Source of the DNA: Rhodococcus sp. P1Y
Lineage (GTDB): Bacteria; Actinomycetota; Actinomycetes; Mycobacteriales; Mycobacteriaceae
Length of the DNA: 64,000 nucleotides
Direction: 5' to 3'
NCBI RefSeq assembly: GCF_003641205.1
Contig: NZ_CP032762.1
Location: 3,472,001-3,536,000, forward strand
Below, one piece after another: positions 46,342 to 54,790 of the stretch. The number at the start of each line of letters is the position of its first letter. The stretch's first letter is position 1. The notes beneath the pieces are model-generated. The model did not search any database, was not told where the DNA came from, and worked only from the letters and a program-made list of their open reading frames with translations. The position numbers and the translations under genes are program-made.

Positions 46342-46969
46342 CGGTGCGTCGGACGACCGCGTCGAATTGGATTTGATTCCGATCGAGCTGGTCGCCCCGC
46401 GCTTGCGGAAGGTTGCTGTCGGCGCGATCGTCGTGGGAATTCTGCTCGCCGTGATCGCGAGCTTCTTCCTCCCCCCGACCGTGGCCGTTGTTCTGGGCCT
46501 GGTCGTCGCGGTGCCAACGGCGGGCTCGGCGTGGATCGGTCTTCGGCGTCGTACGTGGCTGGTCGGCAACGTGATCCACACCCGAGGTGGATTTCGTACC
46601 AAGAAGGTCGAGGTGTCGTCGTTGGTCTCTGCCGAGGTCCAGGTCAGGACGGCACGAATCGATCAGATCTCGCTGCGCCTGTACGACGGTGCAACCAGGG
46701 CCACGATCGCACTCGCCCTGTACACCAACGGCGGGGGCCGCGAATTGCCGATCCTGTCACTGCGCCGCCTCGCCGACGCATTGTGGACGAGCGAGCTGGT
46801 GCCTGCGGCGGCGATCGCGTCGGTACTCGTCGATCAGCTGAAGGCCGAGGCGCGCGACGCAGGGCTCGACGAACGACCGTTGTATCGGGCGGCGCAGTTG
46901 GTCAGGGATGCTGGTCGCACACCGCTCGCGACCCTGACCGACGGAGAAGTCGCAGCGCTGACGAACTGA
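46331..46969 (+). CDS. Conserved actinobacterial membrane protein of unknown function
   Basis: Protein of 212 residues. Two hydrophobic helices (about residues 27-47 and 51-70) form a hairpin, followed by a cytoplasmic part that opens [27 protein letters not shown]. That stretch has alternating hydrophobic strands reminiscent of a bacterial PH-like membrane protein domain, but I cannot assign it. The C-terminus is helical ([22 protein letters not shown]). The TTG at 46331 is chosen because GGAGGGG lies four bases upstream; it overlaps hisS by 11 bases. It converges on the DUF3237 gene, five bases away. Confidence 0.7.
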   Translation: MPADGASDDRVELDLIPIELVAPRLRKVAVGAIVVGILLAVIASFFLPPTVAVVLGLVVAVPTAGSAWIGLRRRTWLVGNVIHTRGGFRTKKVEVSSLVSAEVQVRTARIDQISLRLYDGATRATIALALYTNGGGRELPILSLRRLADALWTSELVPAAAIASVLVDQLKAEARDAGLDERPLYRAAQLVRDAGRTPLATLTDGEVAALTN

Positions 46970-46974
46970 CTTTC

Positions 46975-47442
46975 TCAGGTCACCAGGAACGCATCGAGCA
47001 CAACGGATTCCGACGACCGTGAGCCCGACGTGACCACCAGTGCGCGGTTCAGATAGGTGAACTGCGGAACGGACGTTTCGATGTCGAGCGTGCCTCGGAA
47101 GTAGTACGACGCCGGGTCGATGTCCTCGGTGCTGTTCAACGATTCGATGACGTCGGCAGGGCCGAATTGCACGCCGCGGTAGCCGAGCGAAATATAGCCC
47201 CCGTCGGTGAGTTCCAAGATCAGGTCCGCAGAGAACCTGGTTCCGCCGTCGCCTCGTGTGACCGCAACGAGCGAACTGGACCCGGTCAGAGTTCCGTCGA
47301 TGTCCGGGCCGGGCGCTGCGCCGCCGAGAATCGGTGTCACGATCCGTTCGCCCACAGGGACTTTCCCGATGTCGATGGGGGCACCGAGCGTGAGGCCGAG
47401 TCGAAGAATGGGTTCGAGAGTCGGCGCGATGGGGGCGGTCAC
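46975..47442 (-). CDS. DUF3237 domain protein
   Basis: Small soluble protein of 155 residues, all beta in appearance, consistent with the DUF3237 barrel. Segments seen are LRLGLTLGAPIDIGKVPVGERIVTPILGG near the N-terminus, LILELTDGGYISLGYRGVQFGP in the middle, and ASYYFRGTLDIETSVPQFTYLNRALVV at the end, the last being the most conserved piece of the family. The family has no settled function. The GTG at 47442 is supported by GAGGAG nine bases upstream, overriding a longer open frame to 47547. It is divergent from the radical SAM gene. Confidence 0.78.
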   Translation of the reverse strand: MTAPIAPTLEPILRLGLTLGAPIDIGKVPVGERIVTPILGGAAPGPDIDGTLTGSSSLVAVTRGDGGTRFSADLILELTDGGYISLGYRGVQFGPADVIESLNSTEDIDPASYYFRGTLDIETSVPQFTYLNRALVVTSGSRSSESVVLDAFLVT

Positions 47443-47551
47443 GTGGGAGGGCTCCTCGGGGAGTCGGTGGGACACGGTCAGGGTGTTGGCGGGGCTACTT
47501 TTACACGCTATCGGAAGTCGAGTCCCTGCTCTCGCGCGCCTTGACATGTTG

Positions 47552-47567
47552 TAGAACGCATGTTCGA
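47552..47567 (+). promoter_or_regulatory. LexA (SOS) box upstream of the radical SAM gene
   Basis: TAGAACGCATGTTCGA differs by one base from TCGAAC-N4-GTTCGA. It overlaps the spacer of a likely promoter (-35 TTGACA at 47541-47546) and ends two bases before the GTG at 47570. I recall the M. tuberculosis orthologue Rv2578c being listed among LexA targets. Confidence 0.75.
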
Positions 47568-47569
47568 CT

Positions 47570-48601
47570 GTGCGTATGCGATGGGCCGGTCAGACACTCG
47601 ACGCCGGGGATGACGGGGCGCTACCGGGACTCGAACGGGCAGGTCTGGTTCGGAGTGTTCAGACGCCGGAGTTCGAGGGCATCACGTTTCACGAGGTGCT
47701 GTGCAAGAGTGCCCTCAACAAGGTCACCGGAGATTCGTCGCTACCGTTCTCGTGGACCGTCAATCCTGCACGCGGGTGCTCTCATGCGTGCCGCTACTGT
47801 TTCGCGCGGCCGACGCACGAGTACCTCGATCTCGATTCCGGCAACGACTTCGACTCTCAGATCGTGGTCAAGACGAACATCGCAGCCGTGCTGCGCAAGG
47901 AACTCGCGCGTCGATCGTGGAAACGCGAGCCCGTCGCGTTGGGTACGAACACCGATCCGTACCAACGGGCCGAGGGTCGATATCGGTTGATGCCCGGGAT
48001 CATTCGTGCCCTCGCGGAGTCGGGCACGCCGTTCTCGATTCTGACCAAGGGGACGTTGTTGCGGCGGGACCTGCCCCTGCTCACGCTTGCGGCAGGCCAA
48101 GTCGATGTTCACATCAGTATCAGTCTTGCCATCCACGACGCGGATCTTCAGAAGCAGCTCGAGCCTGGAACGCCAAGTCCGCGTGCGCGATTGGATCTCA
48201 TCCGAGCGATCCGGGACGCCGGACTGCCGTGTGGGGTCCTGGTTGCGCCGGTCATTCCCTTCCTCACCGACGGAGCGCGGCAGTTGGAGGGACTTGTCGA
48301 GGCGCTCGCGGACGCAGGCGCATCTTCGGTGACCGCTATGCCAATGCATCTTCGGTCGTCGACGAAGGACTGGTTCATGTCCTGGGTGGCCGAGAATCAT
48401 CCGGCGCTCGTCCGTCGCTACCGCCAGCTGTACGGCAGCGGCGCGTACGTCACCCCCGAATACAAGGCGTGGCTTCGGGGCCGTATCGATCCCTTGCTCG
48501 ATCAGTACGGATTCGGAGTCGACGAACCGAGGTCGATGCCGGACAACGTTCCTGCCGAACCGGTTCGGCAGGAACGTGATCCTGCACTCATGCTGTTCTG
48601 A
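47570..48601 (+). CDS. Radical SAM protein, Rv2578c family (spore photoproduct lyase-like)
   Basis: Radical SAM enzyme of 343 residues. The 4Fe-4S motif is CSHACRYC (Cys70, Cys74, Cys77) in NPARGCSHACRYCFARPTHE, followed by YLDLDSGNDFDSQIVVKTN and GTNTDPYQRAEGRYRLM, as in the SplB-like Rv2578c group. The reaction is unknown; an SOS box in the promoter points to a DNA-damage role. Start is the GTG at 47570, with the ATG two codons later possible. Its last codons contain a perfect 32-bp palindrome (48546-48577) that probably doubles as a terminator toward the convergent zinc peptidase gene. Confidence 0.87.
   Translation: MRMRWAGQTLDAGDDGALPGLERAGLVRSVQTPEFEGITFHEVLCKSALNKVTGDSSLPFSWTVNPARGCSHACRYCFARPTHEYLDLDSGNDFDSQIVVKTNIAAVLRKELARRSWKREPVALGTNTDPYQRAEGRYRLMPGIIRALAESGTPFSILTKGTLLRRDLPLLTLAAGQVDVHISISLAIHDADLQKQLEPGTPSPRARLDLIRAIRDAGLPCGVLVAPVIPFLTDGARQLEGLVEALADAGASSVTAMPMHLRSSTKDWFMSWVAENHPALVRRYRQLYGSGAYVTPEYKAWLRGRIDPLLDQYGFGVDEPRSMPDNVPAEPVRQERDPALMLF
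48546..48577. terminator. Perfect 32-bp palindrome inside the end of the radical SAM gene
   Basis: ACGTTCCTGCCGAACC is followed directly by its exact complement. It lies within coding sequence, 21 bases before the stop codon, and 40 bases from the stop of the convergent zinc peptidase gene. It encodes VPAEPVRQER near the C-terminus. Likely a bidirectional stem-type terminator embedded in a reading frame. Confidence 0.6.
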
Positions 48602-48616
48602 GTGCGGTGGGACCGG

Positions 48617-49534
48617 TCAGCCCTGGGGATTGTCGAGATCCCGGGCCGCGAACGTGTCGCAGGCCGATACCTGGCCGGTTCGGTAGCCGACCGAGAACCA
48701 CGCCTGACGCTGTTCGGACGACCCGTGCGTCCAGCCTTCGGGGTTGACACGACCGCTCGACGCTTGCTGAATCCGATCGTCACCGACCGAGGAGGCCGCC
48801 GACAACGCGTCGCGAATATCGGTGTCGGTCAGCGGCTCCAAGAACGGCTCGCCGGTGTTCGAATCAGGAATGACTGCGGCGTGGTTTGCCCAGATTCCCG
48901 CATAGCAGTCTGCTTGAAGTTCGACACGCACTGCGCCGGATTGCGCGCCCTGCGGGTCTGCCTGTGCACGACCGATGTCGCCGAGCTGATTTTGAATGTG
49001 ATGCCCGACCTCGTGGGCAACGACGTACTCCTGTGCAAGCTGTCCGCCGCTCGAGCCGAAGCGATCGACGAGGACTTGGAAAAAGCTGGTGTCGAAGTAC
49101 GCGGTCGAATCCGCGGGACAGTAGAAGGGACCGACCGCGCTGGTCGCGTTGCCGCAGCCGGTGTTAGTAGACCCACTGAAGATCTGTACCTCGGGTTGCA
49201 CGTAAACGACGCCGGTTTGCGGTCCCAGCTCGGACTCCCAGACGTCGTCGAGGCTTTGTACAGTACCGATGACCAGGCAGTCGACGTCGGAGTTGGCGTC
49301 GGTACCGGTCTTGCACTGCTCGAACGAGCCATCCGTGCCGCTCGACTCCGCAGAGTTGTCTGCGGTGCCGCTGAGCTGGCCGAGAATGGAACCCGGATCG
49401 CCGCCGAACAGCAAAGCCAGGACGATGATGACCAATCCGCCTGCGCCACCGCCGAGTGCGATCTTCCCGCCCCGGCCTCCGCCGCCGGATTTGACGCGAT
49501 TCGAATCCAGCTGCGCACCTTCTCTGAAGGTCAT
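48617..49534 (-). CDS. Neutral zinc metallopeptidase, YpfJ family
   Basis: Membrane-anchored predicted zinc peptidase of 305 residues. A Gly/Arg/Lys-rich cytoplasmic start and one membrane helix (about residues 25-45) lead to an external domain. The zinc motif HExxH is in VVAHEVGHHIQNQL (His174, Glu175, His178), and the downstream ELQADCYAGIWANHA supplies the probable third ligand region. Cysteine pairs (ECK-, GCGN, YCP) suggest disulfides outside the membrane. Substrates are unknown. The ATG has AGAGGAA seven bases upstream. It corresponds to the M. tuberculosis Rv2575 type near aspS. Confidence 0.87.
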   Translation of the reverse strand: MTFREGAQLDSNRVKSGGGGRGGKIALGGGAGGLVIIVLALLFGGDPGSILGQLSGTADNSAESSGTDGSFEQCKTGTDANSDVDCLVIGTVQSLDDVWESELGPQTGVVYVQPEVQIFSGSTNTGCGNATSAVGPFYCPADSTAYFDTSFFQVLVDRFGSSGGQLAQEYVVAHEVGHHIQNQLGDIGRAQADPQGAQSGAVRVELQADCYAGIWANHAAVIPDSNTGEPFLEPLTDTDIRDALSAASSVGDDRIQQASSGRVNPEGWTHGSSEQRQAWFSVGYRTGQVSACDTFAARDLDNPQG

Positions 49535-49702
49535 CGTTTCGTTCCTCTCGCGCCGTCCCGTACGTCGGACGAAGGCAGACAAATGGTCGGTCGGCATTAG
49601 CTTCGCACGTCGCAGTGGTATCGCGTTTCCTGTCTGTGGATGCGCTCCGTAGGATTGGTGACCGACGAACACGCTTTTCGGAATTTCTGTGAAAGGAAAC
49701 CA

Positions 49703-51499
49703 GTGCTGCGCACCCACCTCGCCGGCTCACTTCGATCCGAGCACGTCGACCGAACAGTCACCCTGACGGGTTGGGTTGCGCGTCGCCGCGATCACGGCGG
49801 AGTCATCTTCATCGACCTACGTGACGCCTCTGGCGTCGCGCAGGTCGTGTTTCGTGAAGGCGAGGTCGCCGAGAAGGCGCACCGTCTACGCGCCGAATAC
49901 GTCGTGAAGGTGACCGGCAAGGTCGAGGGTCGGCCCGAAGGAAACCAGAACTACGAGATCCCGACCGGCGCTATCGAGGTCGATGCGTCCGACATCGAGG
50001 TTCTTTCCGAAAGCGCACCGCTGCCCTTCCAGCTCGACGATCAGCCGGGTGAAGAAGCGCGCCTGAAGTATCGGTACCTCGACCTTCGACGTGCCGGCCC
50101 CGGCCACGCAATTCGTCTTCGGTCACAGGTCAACGCCGCTGCGCGAAACGTCCTGGCTCACCACGAGTTCGTCGAGGTCGAGACACCCACCCTGACGCGG
50201 TCTACTCCGGAGGGGGCTCGCGACTTCCTGGTTCCTGCGCGGTTGCAGCCCGGTAGCTTCTACGCTTTGCCTCAGAGCCCGCAGCTGTTCAAGCAGCTGT
50301 TGATGGTCGGCGGCATCGAGCGGTACTACCAGATTGCGCGCTGCTACCGCGACGAGGACTTCCGCGCCGACCGGCAACCCGAGTTCACGCAGCTCGACGT
50401 GGAGATGAGCTTCGTCACTCAGGACGACATCATCCTGTTGGCCGAGGAGATCCTTGCCGCGTTGTGGAAGCTCGTCGGATACGAGTTCACGTCGTCCATT
50501 CCGCGCATCACGTACGCCGAGGCGATGCGCCGTTACGGGTCCGACAAGCCTGACCTGCGGTTCGACATCGAACTCGTCGAGTGCACCGATTTCTTCTCCG
50601 ACACGCAGTTCCGAGTCTTCCAAGCGCCGTACGTGGGTGCAGTGGTGATGCCGGGCGGCGCATCTCAGCCGCGTAAGCAGCTCGACAAGTGGCAGGAATT
50701 CGCCAAACAGCGCGGTCACAAGGGTCTGGCCTACGTCCTCGTGGGGGAGGACGGCAGCCTCGGGGGTCCGGTGGCGAAGAACCTCACCGACACCGAGCGT
50801 GACGGCATCGCTGCACACGTCGGCGCGCAGCCCGGTGATGCAATCTTCTTCTCCGCAGGTCCGATCAAGGCATCTCGCGGCCTCCTCGGCGCAGTGCGCG
50901 GCGAAATTGCGCGCAAGCTGGACCTGATCGACCCGAAGGCGTGGGCCTTCGTGTGGGTCGTCGACGCCCCGCTGTTCGAACCGACGTCCGACGCCACCGC
51001 CAGTGGCGACGTTGCCGTCGGGTCCGGGGCGTGGACTGCCGTGCATCACGCGTTCACCTCTCCCAAGCCGGAGTCGCTCGAGACGTTCGACACCGATCCG
51101 GGGTCGGCGTTGGCCTACGCGTACGACATCGTCTGCAACGGCAATGAGATCGGCGGCGGCAGTATTCGTATCCATCGCAAGGACATTCAGGAACGAGTGT
51201 TCGCGATCATGGGTATCGGCAAGGACGAGGCCCAGGAGAAGTTCGGGTTCCTGCTCGACGCCTTCAGCTACGGCGCTCCGCCGCACGGCGGCATCGCGTT
51301 CGGATGGGACCGCATCACAGCGTTGCTCGCAGGTGTCGATTCCATTCGTGAGGTCATCGCCTTCCCGAAGTCCGGCGGTGGCGTCGACCCCCTCACCGAT
51401 GCGCCTGCCCCGATCACACCCTTGCAACGCAAGGAATCGGGCATCGACGCCAAGCCGGAGAAAAAGGAAGACAAGCTGGAATCGGTCGAGGCCGAGTAG
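49703..51499 (+). CDS. aspS: Aspartyl-tRNA synthetase
   Basis: Class II synthetase of 598 residues, bacterial type. The N-terminal OB anticodon-binding domain contains [23 protein letters not shown]. The catalytic core has RYLDLRR, motif 2 [25 protein letters not shown], the GAD insertion (about residues 300-420), and motif 3 [10 protein letters not shown] charged tail follows. In Actinobacteria this enzyme often also charges tRNA-Asn, with the GatCAB amidotransferase correcting it; that cannot be decided here. The GTG has GAAAGGAAA three bases upstream. A TAGGAT near 49650 could be its -10. Confidence 0.96.
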   Translation: MLRTHLAGSLRSEHVDRTVTLTGWVARRRDHGGVIFIDLRDASGVAQVVFREGEVAEKAHRLRAEYVVKVTGKVEGRPEGNQNYEIPTGAIEVDASDIEVLSESAPLPFQLDDQPGEEARLKYRYLDLRRAGPGHAIRLRSQVNAAARNVLAHHEFVEVETPTLTRSTPEGARDFLVPARLQPGSFYALPQSPQLFKQLLMVGGIERYYQIARCYRDEDFRADRQPEFTQLDVEMSFVTQDDIILLAEEILAALWKLVGYEFTSSIPRITYAEAMRRYGSDKPDLRFDIELVECTDFFSDTQFRVFQAPYVGAVVMPGGASQPRKQLDKWQEFAKQRGHKGLAYVLVGEDGSLGGPVAKNLTDTERDGIAAHVGAQPGDAIFFSAGPIKASRGLLGAVRGEIARKLDLIDPKAWAFVWVVDAPLFEPTSDATASGDVAVGSGAWTAVHHAFTSPKPESLETFDTDPGSALAYAYDIVCNGNEIGGGSIRIHRKDIQERVFAIMGIGKDEAQEKFGFLLDAFSYGAPPHGGIAFGWDRITALLAGVDSIREVIAFPKSGGGVDPLTDAPAPITPLQRKESGIDAKPEKKEDKLESVEAE

Positions 51500-51513
51500 C
51501 GCGACCACTGTGT

Positions 51514-51558
51514 GCCTCGTGCCCCTGTGAACCGACGCGGCTCGGAGGGGCACGAGGC
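51514..51558. terminator. Inverted repeat between aspS and a convergent membrane-protein gene
   Basis: GCCTCGTGCCCCT (51514-51526) and AGGGGCACGAGGC (51546-51558) are exact complements around a 19-base loop. It lies in the 74-base gap between two convergent stops, with no U-run. Probable bidirectional stem-type terminator. Confidence 0.65.
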
Positions 51559-51573
51559 GTGCCGCCGACCGAG

Positions 51574-52752
51574 TCAGGTCGGCGGTGACACCGTTCCGCC
51601 GGTGAGAACGCGATATGCGTAGCTGGTGGCGATTACGCTCACCGGAACGGTGACGATCAGTCCCAAGCCGCACAGCAGAGCGCCCGCGACATTGATGCCC
51701 GCAAGCGCGAGGTACAGCACTGCAAGGGGGCCGGGGTTGCTACCGATCAGTCGGATGTTCGCCGCAACCGAGCCGACCGCAGACATTCCGCGGTCGAGAA
51801 TGAACTGCACGGCAAACCAGATCGCGACTCCGAGGACGAGGCTCACCCCGACGGATACGAACGGGTTGAAAGCGTTCACCACTGCGCTGACGAGGGAAAC
51901 CGCGACTCCGAACACGACGAGTTGCGCCACGTTCGGGAGAGCCCAGAATGCGCTGAAGCCAGGGCGGACACCGTCGAGTTCGAGCAGGGATCCTCGGATC
52001 AGCAGAGCACTGCCCAGGTATCCGAAAATGCCGGCGACGGCCGTGAGAATCACTGTGCCGACGGTGAACCCGGTGCCGTCCACGTCGGGCGCGAACATCG
52101 ACTCGTCTACATTGTCGGCACTGACCAACGTTGCGAAGACCACCACGAAAACGACGACGTAAAAGACGAACAGCAGTGCTCCGAAAAGACCCATGAACGC
52201 AAGCCACACTCCGATGTTGGCTGCGAACTTCTTCCACCCGTAGGTCAGAGCGGCGCTGACACTCAGCGACGTGGGCTGGGGGCCGTAGTTCGGAGCACCG
52301 GGCGGGTACTGACCGTATCCCCACTGGTTCTGTTGGGGGTACGCAGGAAAACCGCCCTGACTCGGGTAACCACCCGGATTGGGGTAACCACCTTGTTGAT
52401 TCGGATAGCCACCCTGGTTCGGGTAACCACCTTGATTGGGGTAACCACCTTGATTGGGGTAACCACCTTGATTGGGGTAGCCGCCATGGATCGGGTAGCC
52501 ACCCTCGTTGGGGTAACCACCTTGGTTCGGGTAATTCTGGGGTTGTCCGTAGGCCCCGGGTTGTCCGTAGGCCCCAGGCGACCCGTAACCGCTGGGCGGC
52601 CCAAAGTTAGCGTCGGGCGCGGGTGGATTCCCGCCCGGCTGTGGACCCCAATTCCCTTGGTGCTGTTCAGGATCGGTCGAATCGTGCAGAGGCTCGCTCG
52701 GCTGGTTCTGCTGTGGGCCAACGCCACCGCCCCCGCTGGAGTCGTCGTTCAA
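51574..52752 (-). CDS. Pro/Gly-rich membrane protein with GGYPNQ repeats (Rv2560-like)
   Basis: Protein of 392 residues. The N-terminal half (to about residue 165) is disordered and rich in Pro, Gly, Tyr, Asn and Gln, with about ten tandem hexapeptides of the GGYPNQ type. The C-terminal half has about six membrane helices, opening SVSAALTYGWKKFAANIGVWLAF and ending VIATSYAYRVLTGG. From memory, M. tuberculosis Rv2560 has this layout and is unassigned. The start is probably the TTG at 52752, with AAAGGGAG just upstream. The next gene upstream on the same strand is a paralogue. The repetitive tail could bind partners or form a condensate-like layer (speculation). Confidence 0.75.
   Translation of the reverse strand: MNDDSSGGGGVGPQQNQPSEPLHDSTDPEQHQGNWGPQPGGNPPAPDANFGPPSGYGSPGAYGQPGAYGQPQNYPNQGGYPNEGGYPIHGGYPNQGGYPNQGGYPNQGGYPNQGGYPNQQGGYPNPGGYPSQGGFPAYPQQNQWGYGQYPPGAPNYGPQPTSLSVSAALTYGWKKFAANIGVWLAFMGLFGALLFVFYVVVFVVVFATLVSADNVDESMFAPDVDGTGFTVGTVILTAVAGIFGYLGSALLIRGSLLELDGVRPGFSAFWALPNVAQLVVFGVAVSLVSAVVNAFNPFVSVGVSLVLGVAIWFAVQFILDRGMSAVGSVAANIRLIGSNPGPLAVLYLALAGINVAGALLCGLGLIVTVPVSVIATSYAYRVLTGGTVSPPT
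52356..52538 (-). repeat. Tandem 18-base repeats encoding GGYPNQ
   Basis: About ten in-frame copies of an 18-base unit; the rightward strand repeats GGGTAACCACCTTGATTG. Four central copies are nearly identical at DNA level, so slippage could change the copy number. They encode the tyrosine-rich tail of the 52752 gene. Confidence 0.85.
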
Positions 52753-52942
52753 TATCTCCCTTTCGATTGGGTGTGGTGCACCGTGTCCGATGTGGATCGT
52801 TGGCGCGGTTGAACAATACGGCGGTGCCGCACATAGTGATACCGCACGGTCTTGTTCCGGTGCTGTTCGTGCGCACGACGACAGACCTGAACCGGTAGTT
52901 CCGTTCGGGGACTGCGTCATGCGCAAGATGCGCGGCCGCGTT

Positions 52943-53800
52943 TCAGAGCGCTACGCGAGTCACGATGCGATAGGCGTACGTGGAAGCGATCACCGTGATC
53001 GGAATGGTGACCAGTAACCCGAGTCCGCACGGAATCGCCCCGAGGATGTTGATTCCCACGAGAGCGAGGGCAAGTACGAACAACTGTCCCGCATTCGACG
53101 AGATCGCTCGGAAGCTCGACTTGATCGCTGTGAGTGCATCTTCGTTTCGGTCGATGACGAATTGAAGTGTCCACCACGTCAGAAAGGCCAGCGCAATACC
53201 GGGGATGACAAGCAGAACGAGTCCAACGAATACCAGAATGCCGACGATCACGCTGGCGAGCACGATCGCGGCGACGTTGGCGAACTGGAAGAAAGACCCT
53301 ATGGACGGCTTGTTCCCGTCCACCTCGTGTAGGGCACCACGGATCAGTGCTGCGTTGACGAGGTAACCGACGATGGCGCTGACAACGGCGCCGATGATCG
53401 CCCAGATCCCGAACACAGCTGACAAATCCGTCCCGCTGTCACGCGAGCCCGAAAAAATGAGGTTCACCACGATCTGGATCACGGCGGCGATCACGACGAT
53501 CCCGATCCATACGCCTGCATTGTTCTTGAACTTGTTCCAACCGAACGACAGTGCGTCGCCGACGCTCAGTGTCGGCGGCAGCGTGGACCCGATTCCGTAG
53601 CCTGGATAACCCCCTACCCCGAAGTTCTGTTGAGGCGAAGAATAGTTCCCGGCCGGGGGTGGATAGTTCCCAGAAGGAGACGGGTAATTGCCGGGCTGCG
53701 GTTCGCCGTTTGCCGGGCGTGAGCCTGGTGGGTTCTGGGGAAAGCGCGGCTGGTTGGGGTCCGAGCCGTCGCGCGGGCGGTCGGGTGAGTTTTCGCTCAC
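52943..53800 (-). CDS. Pro/Gly-rich membrane protein, paralogue of the 52752 gene
   Basis: Protein of 285 residues. The first 75 residues are Pro/Asn/Gly-rich (VSENSPDRPRDGSDPNQPRF). About six membrane helices follow, starting LSVGDALSFGWNKFKNNAGVW and ending ITVIASTYAYRIVTR. The membrane part aligns along its length with the 52752 gene product, so the two are paralogues. Curiously its N-terminus instead resembles that of the adjacent RDD-domain gene. The GTG has AGGAGG five bases upstream. Function unknown. Confidence 0.78.
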   Translation of the reverse strand: MSENSPDRPRDGSDPNQPRFPQNPPGSRPANGEPQPGNYPSPSGNYPPPAGNYSSPQQNFGVGGYPGYGIGSTLPPTLSVGDALSFGWNKFKNNAGVWIGIVVIAAVIQIVVNLIFSGSRDSGTDLSAVFGIWAIIGAVVSAIVGYLVNAALIRGALHEVDGNKPSIGSFFQFANVAAIVLASVIVGILVFVGLVLLVIPGIALAFLTWWTLQFVIDRNEDALTAIKSSFRAISSNAGQLFVLALALVGINILGAIPCGLGLLVTIPITVIASTYAYRIVTRVAL

Positions 53801-53945
53801 GGTGGCCTCCTGTCTGTGGATGCTCGAGCAATTGTGCGCGCCGAGTGCGCCTTCGGCACCCGCTCCCGAATGATTTTTCGGGTGAGAACGCACGAGCGGA
53901 CCATCCGATGGTGCAGATGGTCCGCTCGTGGACGTGCTGAATAGC

Positions 53946-54583
53946 TTATTTGGTGCTGATGACCTGGGTTCCGCCGGCGATTTCGTCGTGCTTGCCCTGC
54001 TTGGACGGGCTGGAGTTGATCGTCACCGCGATCACGATGTAGGCGACGAACACGAGAAGGCCGCCGAGTAACGGGATGATGTTGAGCAGTAGGAACGCGT
54101 TTCGCTTGGCGGCTTCGGCCTGTGTCGGATTCCCGCCCGCTGCCCCGAGCGTGCGTAGGCCGAGGATCTGCTTACCGAAGGTCTGACCGCGCGACGATTC
54201 GAGGAAGACGAAATACGCGAACCCGAGCAGAGCGGAGACCAGTCCCAAGATCCACTGGCCGATGAATCCGCCCGGTGCGATCGCGTAGAAAATGAATGCG
54301 ACGATCGAGATGATGATGCCGTCGATGAAGCGGGCACCGAAACGGAGTCCGAGGCTCCCGGGCTGAGCGCCTCCGGGGAGCTGGGATCCGAGTCCGTAGG
54401 CGGCGTTGCCCGCAGCGGGTGGCGGTGGGTAACCCCCGGGAGGCGGATAGCCCCCGGGAGGCGGGTATGCGCCGGGGGGCGGTTGGTTGCCGGGAGGGGA
54501 TACCCACCAGCCGGATTCTGTGGGTACTGCGGCTGGTTCGGATCAGAACCGTACTGCGGTCCGTTGGGTGGGTTCTCGCTCAC
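53946..54583 (-). pseudogene. RDD-family membrane protein gene with a -1 frameshift
   Basis: The start GTG at 54583 (AAGGGG eight bases upstream) reads VSENPPNGPQYGSDPNQPQY and on into GGYP. The frame then breaks at a run of four G (54496-54499 on the rightward strand). One base more would join it to a continuous frame reading PGNQPPPGAYPPPGGYPPPG, then FGARFIDGIIISIVAFIF and SSRGQTFGKQILGLRTLG, an intact RDD domain ending at the TAA at 53946. The total length of 638 bases is one short of a multiple of three. Either the gene is broken or phase-variable, or the assembly lost a base in the homopolymer. Intact, it would be about 212 residues. Confidence 0.8.
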
Positions 54584-54790
54584 TGAAATTCCCCTTGACT
54601 GGAGTGTTTGAAGCGCTGCGGACAATTGTCTCGATTCGTCGCTGAGCGAACCGCACCTGTGAGGGTGTGTCAAGCACTACACGCGTCACAGCAGTGCACG
54701 TTTCGGACACAGTTCTCGCCGAGCGGTGGGGGCGGGTGCCCTCTAAGGTTGGTGGTTCTTACCCATTCGAGATTGTGTTAGGGGCTCGCC

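Noticed and set aside
50123..51673. Long leftward open frame (about 516 codons) opposite aspS
   Set aside because: It mirrors the codon bias of aspS, has low-complexity His/Arg/Asp-rich composition and no recognisable domain; high GC makes such antisense frames common.
52356..52538. CRISPR-like array
   Set aside because: Units of 18 bases are directly adjacent without spacers and encode an in-frame GGYPNQ repeat.
54032..54673. A separate 213-codon gene overlapping the RDD gene
   Set aside because: After the G4 run its product turns into Ser/Arg-rich nonsense, which is the RDD region read out of frame; it is the frameshifted product, not a second gene.
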